This document shows, one piece after another, positions 26,853 to 36,105 of a DNA stretch of 61,441 nucleotides. Position numbers and translations under genes: made by a program. The notes below the pieces were generated by a model. It was not told the origin of the DNA. It did no database searches and was given only the letters and a program-made list of their open reading frames with translations. Source of the DNA: DASQHY01 sp035602605 (GTDB taxonomy: Bacteria > Acidobacteriota > Terriglobia > Acidiferrales > UBA7541); contig DATNLZ010000010.1 in the NCBI GenBank assembly GCA_035602605.1, positions 1 to 61,441 on the forward strand, written 5' to 3'. Numbering within the stretch: the stretch's first letter is position 1; every line of letters begins with the position of its first letter.

Positions 26853-28949
26853 CTAATGGCCGCTCACTGAGCGTTCCTGGTTCAAGCCTCCGGAAACTCC
26901 ACTAACGAGCGCTCTCATTGCCGGAATCACCGCCACCTTCAAGGTTCCTCTCGGTTTTGCAACCTCTTGCAGCAGCGCCAATTTTTCATCAGTCCACGAT
27001 TTCTGCACGCGCTCACCTTTGGCTGCATACCCAAGCGTCTCCTCCCCCAATGCTCCCAACTCCCCCAACTGCGCCGCGATACCCTCCACATCGCGCAGTC
27101 GCGGCCGTTGGCTCACCATGCCACTAACCTGGCTAGGAAACTCTCGCCACTTTCGAAATTCGCCGCGTAACGATTCGACCATTGCGTCACGTTTCGCCGG
27201 CTCCTTGAATAGCATTGCGACCATCGCTGAAACTCGCCGCGCAGCCGCTGAGTCGGGAGTGGCCGCATCGAGTAGCCCACTCATCGGCGTCATTTGTGTT
27301 TGGTGAAGTCGCGCTCGTTGCCCGAAGTCTAGCGGCTCGCTCAGCCGCATTATTTCGCGCACTGGCCCAATTTGTTCGCTGCCGGCAAGTTGCCGTAAAA
27401 TTCTGTCGGGCCCCGATAAGTGCATCGCCCCCGCTGATTCCAGTTGCAGGCTGACCGTGTCCAGCCGCCGGTACATGTCATCCACGTCTCGTATTTCTGG
27501 TTGCGACCACAATCGCTCCGCGACCGCCGCCGCCCTGGGCCAAAGGCGCGAATCAATCGTTTCCGGAGTCACAAACTCGCCCCACAGGCAGGCCTCACCT
27601 CCGAGTACCCCGGCCACCGGCGCTTGGTCTAGTGCGTTCCCCGGCGGCAAAGGATCCACCCAATAATGCTCCGCTGCGCTTTTCATGTGGTCGAGGTAAT
27701 ACCCCGCGGACAAAACCCCGCGGTATCCTTGTTTCGCTGCGGCAACCAGCGATTGCTGTCCACGCCACGATTGAACGACCACATCTTTCGGCAAATCGGG
27801 ATGCAGAATCTCGTCCCAGCCAATCATCTTCTTGCCGTGCTTCTGCAAAATCTTCAGCAGCCTCTGGTTGAAGTACGCCTGCAGCGCCGCGTTATCTTTC
27901 AGCCCGTGCCGCTTTTTGAACTCAGCGATACGCGGGTTAGCGTCCCACTGCTTTCCGTTGCTCTCATCACCACCCACGTGCCAGTAGGCGTCTGGAAACA
28001 GCGGCGCCATCTCACCGATGAAGCGGTCCAGAAATTTGTACACCTCTTCTCGCGTCGGATCGAATGCCGGATTGAAAATTCCGAAGCTTCGTTCAATCTG
28101 GTACGGACCCGGACCACTGGCATATTGTGGATAGGCCACGAACCAAGCTGTCGCGTGCCCGGGCATATCGAATTCCGGAACGACGCGAATGCCCCGGTCG
28201 CGCGCGTACTCTACAATTTCGCGCACCTGCTGCTGCGTGTAAAAGTCCCCGTCCGATCCGAGCTCATGCAATTTCGGGAATTTCTTGCTTTCCACACGAA
28301 ACCCTTGATCCTCACTCAAGTGCCAATGAAAAACATTCAGCTTCACGACGCTCATCGCGTCGAGGTTCCTCTTGATCACCTCGACCGGCTCAAAGTGTCT
28401 GCACACATCAATCAGCAGGCCGCGCCAGGGAAAACGCGGATGATCTTCGATATGCCCGCCGCGCAGAAACAAGCCTTGTGCATCGGTCTCCGCCAGTTGT
28501 AGTAGCGTGGCCAGGCCGCGCAACGCGCCCACCACGGTCGCCGCCTTCAAAACACTCTGTTGCGCGCTTACGTCGAGTGTGTACGACTCATTCTCCTGCA
28601 CCGACTGCACCGTGTCCCCCGCGGCTTGCACTTCGACAATCAGCGCGGGGCCGCCCTTGGAGTCGGCGCCGCTCTGCGGGGCCGCTGCAGTTTTGAAGGG
28701 GAGTCCGCTTAGCGTCTCAAGCCTTCCGAGCGCCCGCGTAATAGCTCGTTGTAACCGCGCGTCGGTGTACTTGGGAATGGCCACGGTAAACTCTCCATTG
28801 AACCGCAACCTTTCTTCGTTGCTTTGCACCACAGCTGGGATAGGCATGGACTGCGGTGGCGCCACCCTCTCCGGTGCACTTTGCGCGTTAGCCAAAGGCG
28901 TCGATCTCAGCAGGCCTGCACCCACGATCAGCAGCAAACTCCATCGCAT
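26853..28949 (-). CDS. Beta-N-acetylhexosaminidase, GH20
   Basis: A 698-residue secreted enzyme with signal peptide (to ~23), a GH20b-type N-terminal domain (~45-165), and the GH20 TIM barrel (GLLIDVCRHFEPVEVIKRNLDAM, VFHWHLSEDQGFRVESKKFP, IRVVPEFDMPGHATAW). The catalytic Asp-Glu pair is in HVGGDES (Asp328, Glu329). It releases terminal GlcNAc/GalNAc from chito-oligosaccharides, peptidoglycan fragments or glycans, using substrate-assisted catalysis. The ~170-residue C-terminal extension after the barrel is helical and unassigned. The GH2 enzyme at 50.9 kb may act on the related deacetylated substrate. Confidence 0.93.
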   Translation of the reverse strand: MRWSLLLIVGAGLLRSTPLANAQSAPERVAPPQSMPIPAVVQSNEERLRFNGEFTVAIPKYTDARLQRAITRALGRLETLSGLPFKTAAAPQSGADSKGGPALIVEVQAAGDTVQSVQENESYTLDVSAQQSVLKAATVVGALRGLATLLQLAETDAQGLFLRGGHIEDHPRFPWRGLLIDVCRHFEPVEVIKRNLDAMSVVKLNVFHWHLSEDQGFRVESKKFPKLHELGSDGDFYTQQQVREIVEYARDRGIRVVPEFDMPGHATAWFVAYPQYASGPGPYQIERSFGIFNPAFDPTREEVYKFLDRFIGEMAPLFPDAYWHVGGDESNGKQWDANPRIAEFKKRHGLKDNAALQAYFNQRLLKILQKHGKKMIGWDEILHPDLPKDVVVQSWRGQQSLVAAAKQGYRGVLSAGYYLDHMKSAAEHYWVDPLPPGNALDQAPVAGVLGGEACLWGEFVTPETIDSRLWPRAAAVAERLWSQPEIRDVDDMYRRLDTVSLQLESAGAMHLSGPDRILRQLAGSEQIGPVREIMRLSEPLDFGQRARLHQTQMTPMSGLLDAATPDSAAARRVSAMVAMLFKEPAKRDAMVESLRGEFRKWREFPSQVSGMVSQRPRLRDVEGIAAQLGELGALGEETLGYAAKGERVQKSWTDEKLALLQEVAKPRGTLKVAVIPAMRALVSGVSGGLNQERSVSGH

Positions 28950-29078
28950 TTGTTTTCCCCCGATACGTTCATTCCGGTAAAAGCTCGAGCCCGGCGATGG
29001 AATTCTAGACGAAACGAGTTAGCGCGAAGAAATTAACGTATAAGTTTTCCTCAGCCCTCTTGTAAAATGCTTCCCTAA

Positions 29079-30695
29079 ATGGCCACCCAACCACGAGCAA
29101 CGGAAATCAGCGCCGCAGATCCCATCGTGGAAACTGGCGCCCCGCGGGTAACCCTTCGCAATTCGTTCGCGCATCCTTTCGATTCGGCGATGGCCGCGGC
29201 TCGAACGTGCTATTCGCCGCACATCATTGACCACGGCGAAATCACCGAGAAGCAGCGCATCAACATTGGCGCTTCCACATTTTACGGCGGCCACCACACC
29301 GTTTTTCAGCATGCCCACTTTGAATTCGGTCTCGAAAATATTAGTCGTCAATTCGTCTGGTCTTTTCTTCATGCTCATCCTTTTTACAATTCCGAACAGC
29401 AAAGCCAGCGCTACGTCAGGCTCGACCGCGCCCAGGCCTACATTCCCGCACCTACCAAAACGTTTGGTGACGTCGAACGCTCGATTTACAGCCGTGCCGT
29501 CGCGCGCGCTTGGGACTGCTATCGCGAGCTCAGCGACCTCCTGGCCGCTGACGCTCGCAACATCCTCGGCGATATCTGGCACGTCAGTAGCCTGTCGCAT
29601 CCCAAGCGGGTTCAAAGAGTTGAACGCGCCGCGCAAAAACGCGCCATCGAAGTGGCCCGCTACGTCCTTCCCGTCGCAGCCTTCACCACCATGGTGCACA
29701 CCGTTTCGGGAATCGTTCTCCATCGTCTGTGGCAAATGCACGCCGCGTCCGATACCCCCACCGAAGCGCGCCAGGTCATCGGCGAGATGGTCGCGCGCGT
29801 TCGCGAAGTCGATCCGCAATTTTTCGACCGCTTCCATGCTCAGCCGCTCGAAGAATTACCCGAGTGGGAAGCCGCTTCACCCACGATGCCTCCCAGCGAA
29901 CCCCCCAGCCTCGACGGTCCCAGTGCAAGGTTCGCGCGGGAATTCGATTCTCGTCTCAACGGCAAAACCTCTGTCCTTCTCGACTATTCTCCGCGTGCGC
30001 CGCGAGCGATCGCCGAAGCCTACCGCGCCGTCGTCGGTCTCCCTGAAACTGAATGTCCGGACGCAGAAGCCATCGATCGCCTCCTGAATCCCGCGCGCAA
30101 TCCCTATCGTTTGCAAATTCTCAACGTCGGCGTTCATGCACCTATGATGCGCGCCCTGCAACACGCCAGTTACACTTTCGCCAAAAAAATCAGCCACACC
30201 GCTGACAGCCAGGACCAGCGCCACCGCATGGTACCCGGCTCGCGGCCGCTGCTTGTCCTTTCCGACACGCACACGCCCGACTACATCACGCCCATGCTGA
30301 TCGCCGGCAACTCGCGCGCCCGCGCTATTTACGATCGCGCCATGGTCGACGCGTGGGCCGCCAAAAACGAACTCCTCGGTCGCGGCGTTCCCCCCGAATT
30401 CGCGCTTTATCTTCTTCCCAACGCCAAAGCCATCCGGCTCGTTGAGTCGGGCTCGCTTCTCCACCTCCTTCACAAATGGACTATGCGCACTTGCTTCAAC
30501 GCCCAGGAAGAAATTTATCAGTCGTCCATGGAAGAGGTCGCGCAACTCTCCGCCGCGCAGCCCGAGCTTGCGCGGTACATCGGCCCTCCCTGCCACATTC
30601 GGGTAGGTGTGGCCACGCCCATTTGCACCGAAGGCTCGCATTTCTGCGGCGTCAAAGTCTGGACCGACTTCCCCAACATCCAGCGTCGCATATGA
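29079..30695 (+). CDS. Double-length ThyX-like (FAD-dependent thymidylate synthase) protein
   Basis: 538 residues, about twice a normal ThyX. The first half contains ISRQFVWSFLHAH and FYNSEQQSQRYV, matching the end of the ThyX motif (S-x-N-E-x-S-x-R-Y). The second half repeats the fold (NVGVHAPMMRALQHASYTFAKK) and holds SQDQRHRMVP, matching the RHR beginning of the motif. Thus the consensus is split between two copies, suggesting an internal duplication that makes a pseudo-dimer. Known ThyX enzymes methylate dUMP using FAD and methylenetetrahydrofolate; whether this one retains activity is uncertain. Its stop overlaps the ATG of the next gene (ATGA). Confidence 0.8.
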   Translation: MATQPRATEISAADPIVETGAPRVTLRNSFAHPFDSAMAAARTCYSPHIIDHGEITEKQRINIGASTFYGGHHTVFQHAHFEFGLENISRQFVWSFLHAHPFYNSEQQSQRYVRLDRAQAYIPAPTKTFGDVERSIYSRAVARAWDCYRELSDLLAADARNILGDIWHVSSLSHPKRVQRVERAAQKRAIEVARYVLPVAAFTTMVHTVSGIVLHRLWQMHAASDTPTEARQVIGEMVARVREVDPQFFDRFHAQPLEELPEWEAASPTMPPSEPPSLDGPSARFAREFDSRLNGKTSVLLDYSPRAPRAIAEAYRAVVGLPETECPDAEAIDRLLNPARNPYRLQILNVGVHAPMMRALQHASYTFAKKISHTADSQDQRHRMVPGSRPLLVLSDTHTPDYITPMLIAGNSRARAIYDRAMVDAWAAKNELLGRGVPPEFALYLLPNAKAIRLVESGSLLHLLHKWTMRTCFNAQEEIYQSSMEEVAQLSAAQPELARYIGPPCHIRVGVATPICTEGSHFCGVKVWTDFPNIQRRI

Positions 30696-31186
30696 CCCGT
30701 CGCGGAAGCCTGGCCTATTACCTCGCGGCCTGGGTTTGCGGCGGCTTATTTTTTGCGGCTACGAGTTTTATTACCGCACCGAGAAACTCAGTCTATGGAC
30801 TTACCCCGGACACGCGGGGCTTTCTCGTCGCTTCGTTTTTTGTTCTGGCGTATGGCTGGGTATTCACACTCGCATTTGCTTTTATTCTCAGACGCCTGGC
30901 CAGCGTGCTCCGCTGGCATCGTCCCTGGCCCTGGACGATCTTCGGTGGCGCATTGGCGCTGGCATTTGCTCTGGCCTGCTCGGCATTACCGGTCGCTTGG
31001 TTGCTGCGCTCGTCATGGTTGCGATCCCTCGCAGGCCTGTTCGAACTCAACGCTTCCAGCGGCGCTTCGCTTAGCTCTCGCTCGGCACTTGCCGGCCTGG
31101 CAACAATCCTCGCCGGAATGCTCACCGCTTTTCTTCTTTTCCGTGTTGATCGCGCCTTCTCCCCGCGCGAAGATGTATCTAAATAA
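30692..31186 (+). CDS. Small four-helix membrane protein
   Basis: 164 residues starting inside the last codons of the ThyX-like gene (ATGA overlap), so translationally coupled. Four hydrophobic segments: about 6-28, 43-68, 78-104 and 135-153, with short loops and an acidic C-terminus. No family recognised. Longer frames beginning further upstream overlap the ThyX-like gene and have no support. Confidence 0.65.
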   Translation: MTRRGSLAYYLAAWVCGGLFFAATSFITAPRNSVYGLTPDTRGFLVASFFVLAYGWVFTLAFAFILRRLASVLRWHRPWPWTIFGGALALAFALACSALPVAWLLRSSWLRSLAGLFELNASSGASLSSRSALAGLATILAGMLTAFLLFRVDRAFSPREDVSK

Positions 31187-31234
31187 AGGCCCTAGCGTAT
31201 CGAAACGGCATCTAAGCAACATAGAGGTCGGTCC

Positions 31235-31888
31235 ATGACATCCCGCAATTTCGTCGCGTTCGGTCTTGCTGTTTTCCTCGCGGCGCACCTCGCAGCGGCC
31301 TACCAGAAGCCTCTCGAATCGCGCTCCATTCGCGAAGCCTATTTCCTCGGCCAGCGCAATGACGAGGCCATGCAAAAGTTCCTGGCAACATATATGCGGC
31401 GCTTCCCCATTCCTCCCCAAGGCCCGCACGTTGCCGAGATTGAATTGCTCACTCCTTACGCCCAGGTGGTAAAAATCTCCCAACGCAAATCAGTGGGCTA
31501 CAGCGCGCAGCAAGCCGAGCAGGAATATTCCGAGCGCGGAGATCGTATTGCAGTTCGTGTTTTAATTCTGTTCACCAACACATATTCTCTAATCCTGGAT
31601 TCGCCGAATCCCGGCAATCACAAGGGCATCTTGCTCCGTTCCCCTGATTTCTGGAGAGATTTCGACTTTCGACTGCTGCAGGAAGATGAAATGATCTCCG
31701 CGGAGTATGTCTCGGGAGAACCTCAGTATTTGCCCGACAGGTATTCGGGTACATCGGCACTGTCGGGGGCCACGGTCTATCTTGACTACGATGCCGGGCG
31801 AGTAAAATCAATTCCCACCCGGGTGCAGGTGCTAACTTCGGATGGACAGCGCGTCACCGCGGAGTTCGATCTCGCAAAACTTCGCTAG
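31235..31888 (+). CDS. Secreted protein of unknown function
   Basis: 217 residues, with GAGG eight bases before the ATG and a signal peptide ending LAAAYQ. The mature protein has an N-terminal helical part (EAYFLGQRNDEAMQKFLATYMRRF), then a mainly beta part (HVAEIELLTPYAQVV, RIAVRVLILFTNTYSLIL, ATVYLDYDAGRVKSIPTRVQVLTSDGQ). I do not recognise the family. It follows the small membrane protein gene by 48 bp on the same strand. Confidence 0.7.
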   Translation: MTSRNFVAFGLAVFLAAHLAAAYQKPLESRSIREAYFLGQRNDEAMQKFLATYMRRFPIPPQGPHVAEIELLTPYAQVVKISQRKSVGYSAQQAEQEYSERGDRIAVRVLILFTNTYSLILDSPNPGNHKGILLRSPDFWRDFDFRLLQEDEMISAEYVSGEPQYLPDRYSGTSALSGATVYLDYDAGRVKSIPTRVQVLTSDGQRVTAEFDLAKLR

Positions 31889-31924
31889 AACAGCAATAAG
31901 TCAGTACCTAACCGCGGTCGCCGG

Positions 31925-33046
31925 TCAACTCCGCCACCGCAGGGTCACCGGCCCATCCATGGGGTGCTTCATCGCTGTCCCCGTTCGCCGCGATTCCAGC
32001 AGCGCCGCCTTCAACTGGAAATACCATTTAGCGGGCCGGTCCGCATCGTCAATCAGCATCAGATTTGGATTATGTTTTAATCCCTCAGCTTGTTCGATCA
32101 TGGTTTGCTGATCCTGCCGCAAAAATCGCTTCGCAAAGAATCGAAATATCGGCACGACCAACGGCACTCCCGAAAAAAGATTCCAGGCCGCCACAAAATC
32201 AATCCGGCAAAGATCGCGCCGCACCGGCGTCACCGTCGCGCGGCTGGAAAACCACAAATGTCCGCTCCGAATCTGTTCCAGGCGCATATTGGGCAACACG
32301 AAATCAATGGTCGTGACGATGGGCTGCCCCGAAACACGCAGCAATTTATACGGGGCACTGTTGGACGAAGGCGCGTGTGCGCTCATCCGGAAGCCGCCCG
32401 GTATCGGTTCAAACTGTTTTTCTTTCTCATGAATGCTTCGCCTGCTGCGCCACCACCAAGCCTGGTGTACAAACGGTCCGTGCGCCGGATCCATCAACCC
32501 GATAATTCCATGGTCAACATGGCAAGGCAGCATGCACGAAAGCCGGGTAATCCGATAGGTTTCGCTGAACACCGGCAACTCGGGAATCGCTGGTTCACGT
32601 TCGGCATCGTGCCGCGGCGTATCACGTCGGTTAGGATCGGGCATGAACACCCAGACGTACCCATCGCGCTCCGCGCAGGGATAATGCCCAGCAAAAATTC
32701 GCTCCGCCTTCAGCCTGTCGCCCTTGCTAAGCGAGGGAATCTCTACACATTGACCGGTGCAAGCGTCAAATCGCCACCCGTGATAACTGCATTCCACGGT
32801 TTTGCCGTCAAATCGCCCATGCGACAGCGGCATCCCGCGGTGCGGACAATTATCTCGCATCGCAAACGCACGGCCTTGCCCGTCGCGCCCCAGCACCAGG
32901 GGCACCTCCAGCAGCATCGCCGTCGCAAGCCCCCGCCCGCGAATCTCCGCACTGGGCACGGCCGGATACCAGAAATCCCACAACATCCCGGTATCGGCAA
33001 CCGGTAGAAAGGCACTCGGCGGCGCAACTCGTACAGCTTCGCTCAT
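31925..33046 (-). CDS. Rieske non-haem iron oxygenase, large subunit
   Basis: 373 residues with an N-terminal Rieske [2Fe-2S] domain (Cys67, His69 in CPHRG; Cys86, His89 in CSYHGW) and a catalytic domain with the mononuclear iron site near MDPAHGPFVH (His189, His194). This is the VanA-like ring-hydroxylating or O-demethylating oxygenase architecture, soluble and cytoplasmic. It needs a separate reductase; none is adjacent. The neighbouring divergent flavoprotein at 33.2 kb is TrxR-like, not a typical ferredoxin reductase. Substrate unknown. Confidence 0.9.
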   Translation of the reverse strand: MSEAVRVAPPSAFLPVADTGMLWDFWYPAVPSAEIRGRGLATAMLLEVPLVLGRDGQGRAFAMRDNCPHRGMPLSHGRFDGKTVECSYHGWRFDACTGQCVEIPSLSKGDRLKAERIFAGHYPCAERDGYVWVFMPDPNRRDTPRHDAEREPAIPELPVFSETYRITRLSCMLPCHVDHGIIGLMDPAHGPFVHQAWWWRSRRSIHEKEKQFEPIPGGFRMSAHAPSSNSAPYKLLRVSGQPIVTTIDFVLPNMRLEQIRSGHLWFSSRATVTPVRRDLCRIDFVAAWNLFSGVPLVVPIFRFFAKRFLRQDQQTMIEQAEGLKHNPNLMLIDDADRPAKWYFQLKAALLESRRTGTAMKHPMDGPVTLRWRS

Positions 33047-33205
33047 CGTAGCGAAGCAATCCTAGCATACGCGCATCCGCCCGCAGCGCCTGCTTCGGCT
33101 ATCGAGTAGCCACAAGCGCTTGGCGGCCGGGCTTAGCGGGAAACTCGAAGCGCGAACAAACACATCATTGTGCTATTTTGTTCGCGCCCCTGCCGGAGGG
33201 ATCTC

Positions 33206-34492
33206 ATGGCACAACAATGGCTGGCGCATCACTCACACGCTGGCACACCTCCTCTCGTAAAAATTATTGGAAGGCCGGATTCCCCCGCGGCCTACACGAT
33301 CCGCGATTTTCTTCACCGCAGCGATGTGCCTTTCGAATGGCTTGGGCTTACCTCGGACTCGGAAGCGCGCTCGCAAGCGGGCGTGGAACACCTTCATGAT
33401 GCTCGTCTTCCGGTTTGTATATTCTCGGACGGCACGCGTCTTGAGTGTCCTACGATTCGCCAGATCACTGAGAAACTAGGTTGGTTTCGACATCCCTCAC
33501 GTTCTGAATATGATGTGGCCATCTACGGCGCCGGACCAGCCGGTTTGAGTGCTGCCGTCTATGGAGCCTCAGAGGGACTGAAAACGGTGGTCATCGAGCG
33601 CGGTGCCGTCGGCGGACAAGCCGGAAGCAGCTCGAAAATTGAGAACTATCTTGGATTTCCGCAAGGGATCAGTGGTGCGGAACTGGCTGAGCGCGCGCGG
33701 GAGCAGGCCTGCAAATTCGGAGCGGAAATTCTACTCGCGCGTGAAGGCGTCCGCGGTGAGTTTCCCGCCGGCAAACGAGTGGGCTATCTCGAAGACGGCA
33801 CCAAAATTATCTCCCGCGTAGCCATTTGCGCCACAGGCGTTGCATACAAGAAGCTCGGTTTTCCGAACGAAGATCGTTTCTCCGGAGCCGGCTTGTACTA
33901 CGGCGCTGGGGCCAGCGAAGCTTTGCTGGTAAAAGACCAGGATGTCTACATTGTTGGCGGCGGCAACTCCGCCGGACAAGCGGCCATGCATTTTGCCGAT
34001 TCAGCCAGCCGCGTGCACATGGTGGTCCGCGGCGAAACTTTAAAGAGCACGCTCTCCCAGTATCTTATCGATCGCATCCGCTCGGCTGCCAATATTGAAG
34101 TGCTTCCTCGAACCGAAATGACGGCGCTTCACGGCGACCACTGCTTGGAAGAGATCACGCTCGTAGATCGCGCGACCAGGCAGCAGCGTACCGTCAAGAC
34201 GCGTTGGCTCTTCGTCTGCATTGGCGGCGACCCGCAGACCCACTGGGCCGACGAAGCCGGCGTCGCGCGCGACGCCGCAGGCTATCTGGTTACCGGCCTG
34301 GATTTACTGCCCAGGGGGCAGCGCCCCGCCAACTGGCCTCTCGACCGCGACCCCTATTACCTGGAAACGAATGTTCCCGGCTTGTTCGCCGCCGGTGACG
34401 TGCGTCATGGCTCGGTGAAGCGCTGCGCGTCGGCGGTCGGTGAAGGCGCAATGGCCGTCACGTTCGTCCATCGCTATCTTGCCAATGGCTGA
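33206..34492 (+). CDS. TrxR-like FAD oxidoreductase lacking redox cysteines
   Basis: About 428 residues from ATG 33206 (GGAGGG upstream). The N-terminal ~90 residues look like a glutaredoxin fold (VKIIGRPDSPAAYTIRDFL) in which the CxxC position is DSPAA. The rest is a thioredoxin-reductase fold: FAD motif GAGPAGLSAAVYGASEGL, IENYLGFPQGISG, NADPH motif VGGGNSAGQAA, and GLFAAGDVRHGSVKR. Where TrxR has CATC there is YYGAGASEA, so neither site can do disulfide exchange. This is a known acidobacterial/actinobacterial type of TrxR-like protein, usually attached to cNMP or receiver domains, here free-standing. Partner unknown. Confidence 0.85.
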   Translation: MAQQWLAHHSHAGTPPLVKIIGRPDSPAAYTIRDFLHRSDVPFEWLGLTSDSEARSQAGVEHLHDARLPVCIFSDGTRLECPTIRQITEKLGWFRHPSRSEYDVAIYGAGPAGLSAAVYGASEGLKTVVIERGAVGGQAGSSSKIENYLGFPQGISGAELAERAREQACKFGAEILLAREGVRGEFPAGKRVGYLEDGTKIISRVAICATGVAYKKLGFPNEDRFSGAGLYYGAGASEALLVKDQDVYIVGGGNSAGQAAMHFADSASRVHMVVRGETLKSTLSQYLIDRIRSAANIEVLPRTEMTALHGDHCLEEITLVDRATRQQRTVKTRWLFVCIGGDPQTHWADEAGVARDAAGYLVTGLDLLPRGQRPANWPLDRDPYYLETNVPGLFAAGDVRHGSVKRCASAVGEGAMAVTFVHRYLANG

Positions 34493-34600
34493 ACCGAAAC
34501 GGCTCACTCGGCGCGTCTTAGCTGCGAAGTGGCTCGCACGGGGATTCACAGGGGCAACCAGCGCGTCGATGAAATACTCCGGCCCATGGAGCGAAATCTC

Positions 34601-35830
34601 ATGAGTACCTCCCTTCGCGTCTCCCCGGCGGCCCTGCTCCTCACGCCAACCCAACGCATCGCCTCCATCGATCTGATCCGAGGCGCGGTTATGGTTCTCA
34701 TGGCCATCGACCACGTCCGAGTCTATTCCGGCCTTCCCGCCGGCGGTCCCGCACCGGGGATTTTCTTTACCCGCTGGATCACCCATTTCTGCGCACCGGC
34801 GTTTATCTTTTTGGCGGGCACCAGCGCCTTTTTCTACGACCGGAAGCATGCCGACCTGTCGCGGTTTCTTCTGATCCGCGGTGCCTGGCTCGTCCTCCTC
34901 GAGCTCACGTTCCTCCGTCTGGCATGGACCTTCAACTTCGATTTCAAGCACTACGAGATGGCCGGCGTCATCTGGGTCATTGGCTGGTGCATGATCCTGC
35001 TGGCGGGGCTGGTCAAACTGCCGCTCGTGGTGGTCGGGACGATCGGGGTTGCCATCATCGCCGCTCACAATCTGATCGATCCGTACCTGGGCACGCTGAT
35101 CTCAGCGCTTCGCGACAACAGCCTCGCCGGGTTGTGGAAGATCTTGTACATCGGGTTCTTCGCCGGGCCGATCCGCTTCGGGACCGATGGTCCCAACCTG
35201 ATCGTGCTCTACTCCATCGTCCCGTGGATCGGCGTCATGGCGGCCGGTTATGCTTTCGGAAAGGTTTTGATTTTGTCGCCGGCTCGACGGAACCGGATCT
35301 GTTTGGCGATCGGACTCGGGGCCATCGTGCTCTTCCTCGTGCTGCGAGGCTTCAACCTCTATGGCGATCCGCGCCCGTGGAAAGCGCCGCCGCACGGGCC
35401 AAACGGCTCAGCGCCAATGCCGGCACTACTCGCATTCCTGAACACTACGAAGTACCCCGCTTCGCTCGATTTTCTGCTGATGACCCTGGGTCCCATCATC
35501 GCGCTCGTCCCGCTGCTTGAAGGCGCGCGTGGTGTTTTCGCCCGCGGGATCTCGGTTTTCGGGCGCGTGCCGTTCTTTTTCTACATGCTGCACATTCCGC
35601 TGATTCACGCGCTGGCAGTGGTGGTGTCGAAGCTTCGGCTGGGCCAGCTGAGCCCGTGGCTGTTCGCCAATCACCCCATGGGCAACCCGCCCCCGCCCGA
35701 CGGATATACCTGGAACCTCGGGTTGCTGTACGTCGTCTGGGTGGTGGCGATTGGGCTGCTGTATTTCCCGTGTCGCTGGATCGCCAACCTCAAGGCCAAG
35801 AGAAAGGACTGGTGGCTCAGCTATCTCTGA
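34601..35830 (+). CDS. DUF1624-family membrane protein (HGSNAT-like acyltransferase)
   Basis: About 409 residues from ATG 34601, chosen because GGAG lies nine bases upstream; ATGs at 34529 and 34586 have no such site. Early sequence RIASIDLIRGAVMVLMAIDHVR and the HFCAPAFIFLAGTSAF segment are typical of DUF1624/heparan-alpha-glucosaminide acetyltransferase-like proteins. Around ten membrane helices are visible. The conserved His/Arg near the membrane (AIDHVR) is expected for acyl transfer. Possible role: acetylation of a cell-envelope sugar; substrate not inferable. Confidence 0.85.
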   Translation: MSTSLRVSPAALLLTPTQRIASIDLIRGAVMVLMAIDHVRVYSGLPAGGPAPGIFFTRWITHFCAPAFIFLAGTSAFFYDRKHADLSRFLLIRGAWLVLLELTFLRLAWTFNFDFKHYEMAGVIWVIGWCMILLAGLVKLPLVVVGTIGVAIIAAHNLIDPYLGTLISALRDNSLAGLWKILYIGFFAGPIRFGTDGPNLIVLYSIVPWIGVMAAGYAFGKVLILSPARRNRICLAIGLGAIVLFLVLRGFNLYGDPRPWKAPPHGPNGSAPMPALLAFLNTTKYPASLDFLLMTLGPIIALVPLLEGARGVFARGISVFGRVPFFFYMLHIPLIHALAVVVSKLRLGQLSPWLFANHPMGNPPPPDGYTWNLGLLYVVWVVAIGLLYFPCRWIANLKAKRKDWWLSYL

Positions 35831-36105
35831 GTCCCCTGTTTAAACGTGCCTAGAGGATCCGCGGGCGTCTTACGATAGTTTTCAGTTCACCTGAGTATAT
35901 AGGCAACTATGACTTAGGGTCTTGTAGAATCAATGCTTACAGGGGTACAGGACAGTCGCCGAACGGGTAGACCGCAGCGCCGTTAATGCAATGCGGCGAC
36001 GACCAGAAAATCCGCTAGCTTAGCCCCGGCGATCTTGTTACGATGAACCCACCAAGTGTGAAGATGGGCTGCATCCCGAATCAGGGAGCGGCACCGGAGG
36101 CACCG

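Noticed and set aside
29019..29837. Long antisense frame (272 codons) over the ThyX-like gene
   Set aside because: Mirrors codon structure of the real gene; no ribosome-binding site and no recognisable domain.
32090..33007. 305-codon frame opposite the Rieske oxygenase gene
   Set aside because: Basic, low-complexity translation and full overlap with a gene having intact Rieske motifs.
35831..36105. Possible RNA gene or promoter in the gap before panB
   Set aside because: No cloverleaf, riboswitch motif or clear -35/-10 pair could be found by eye.
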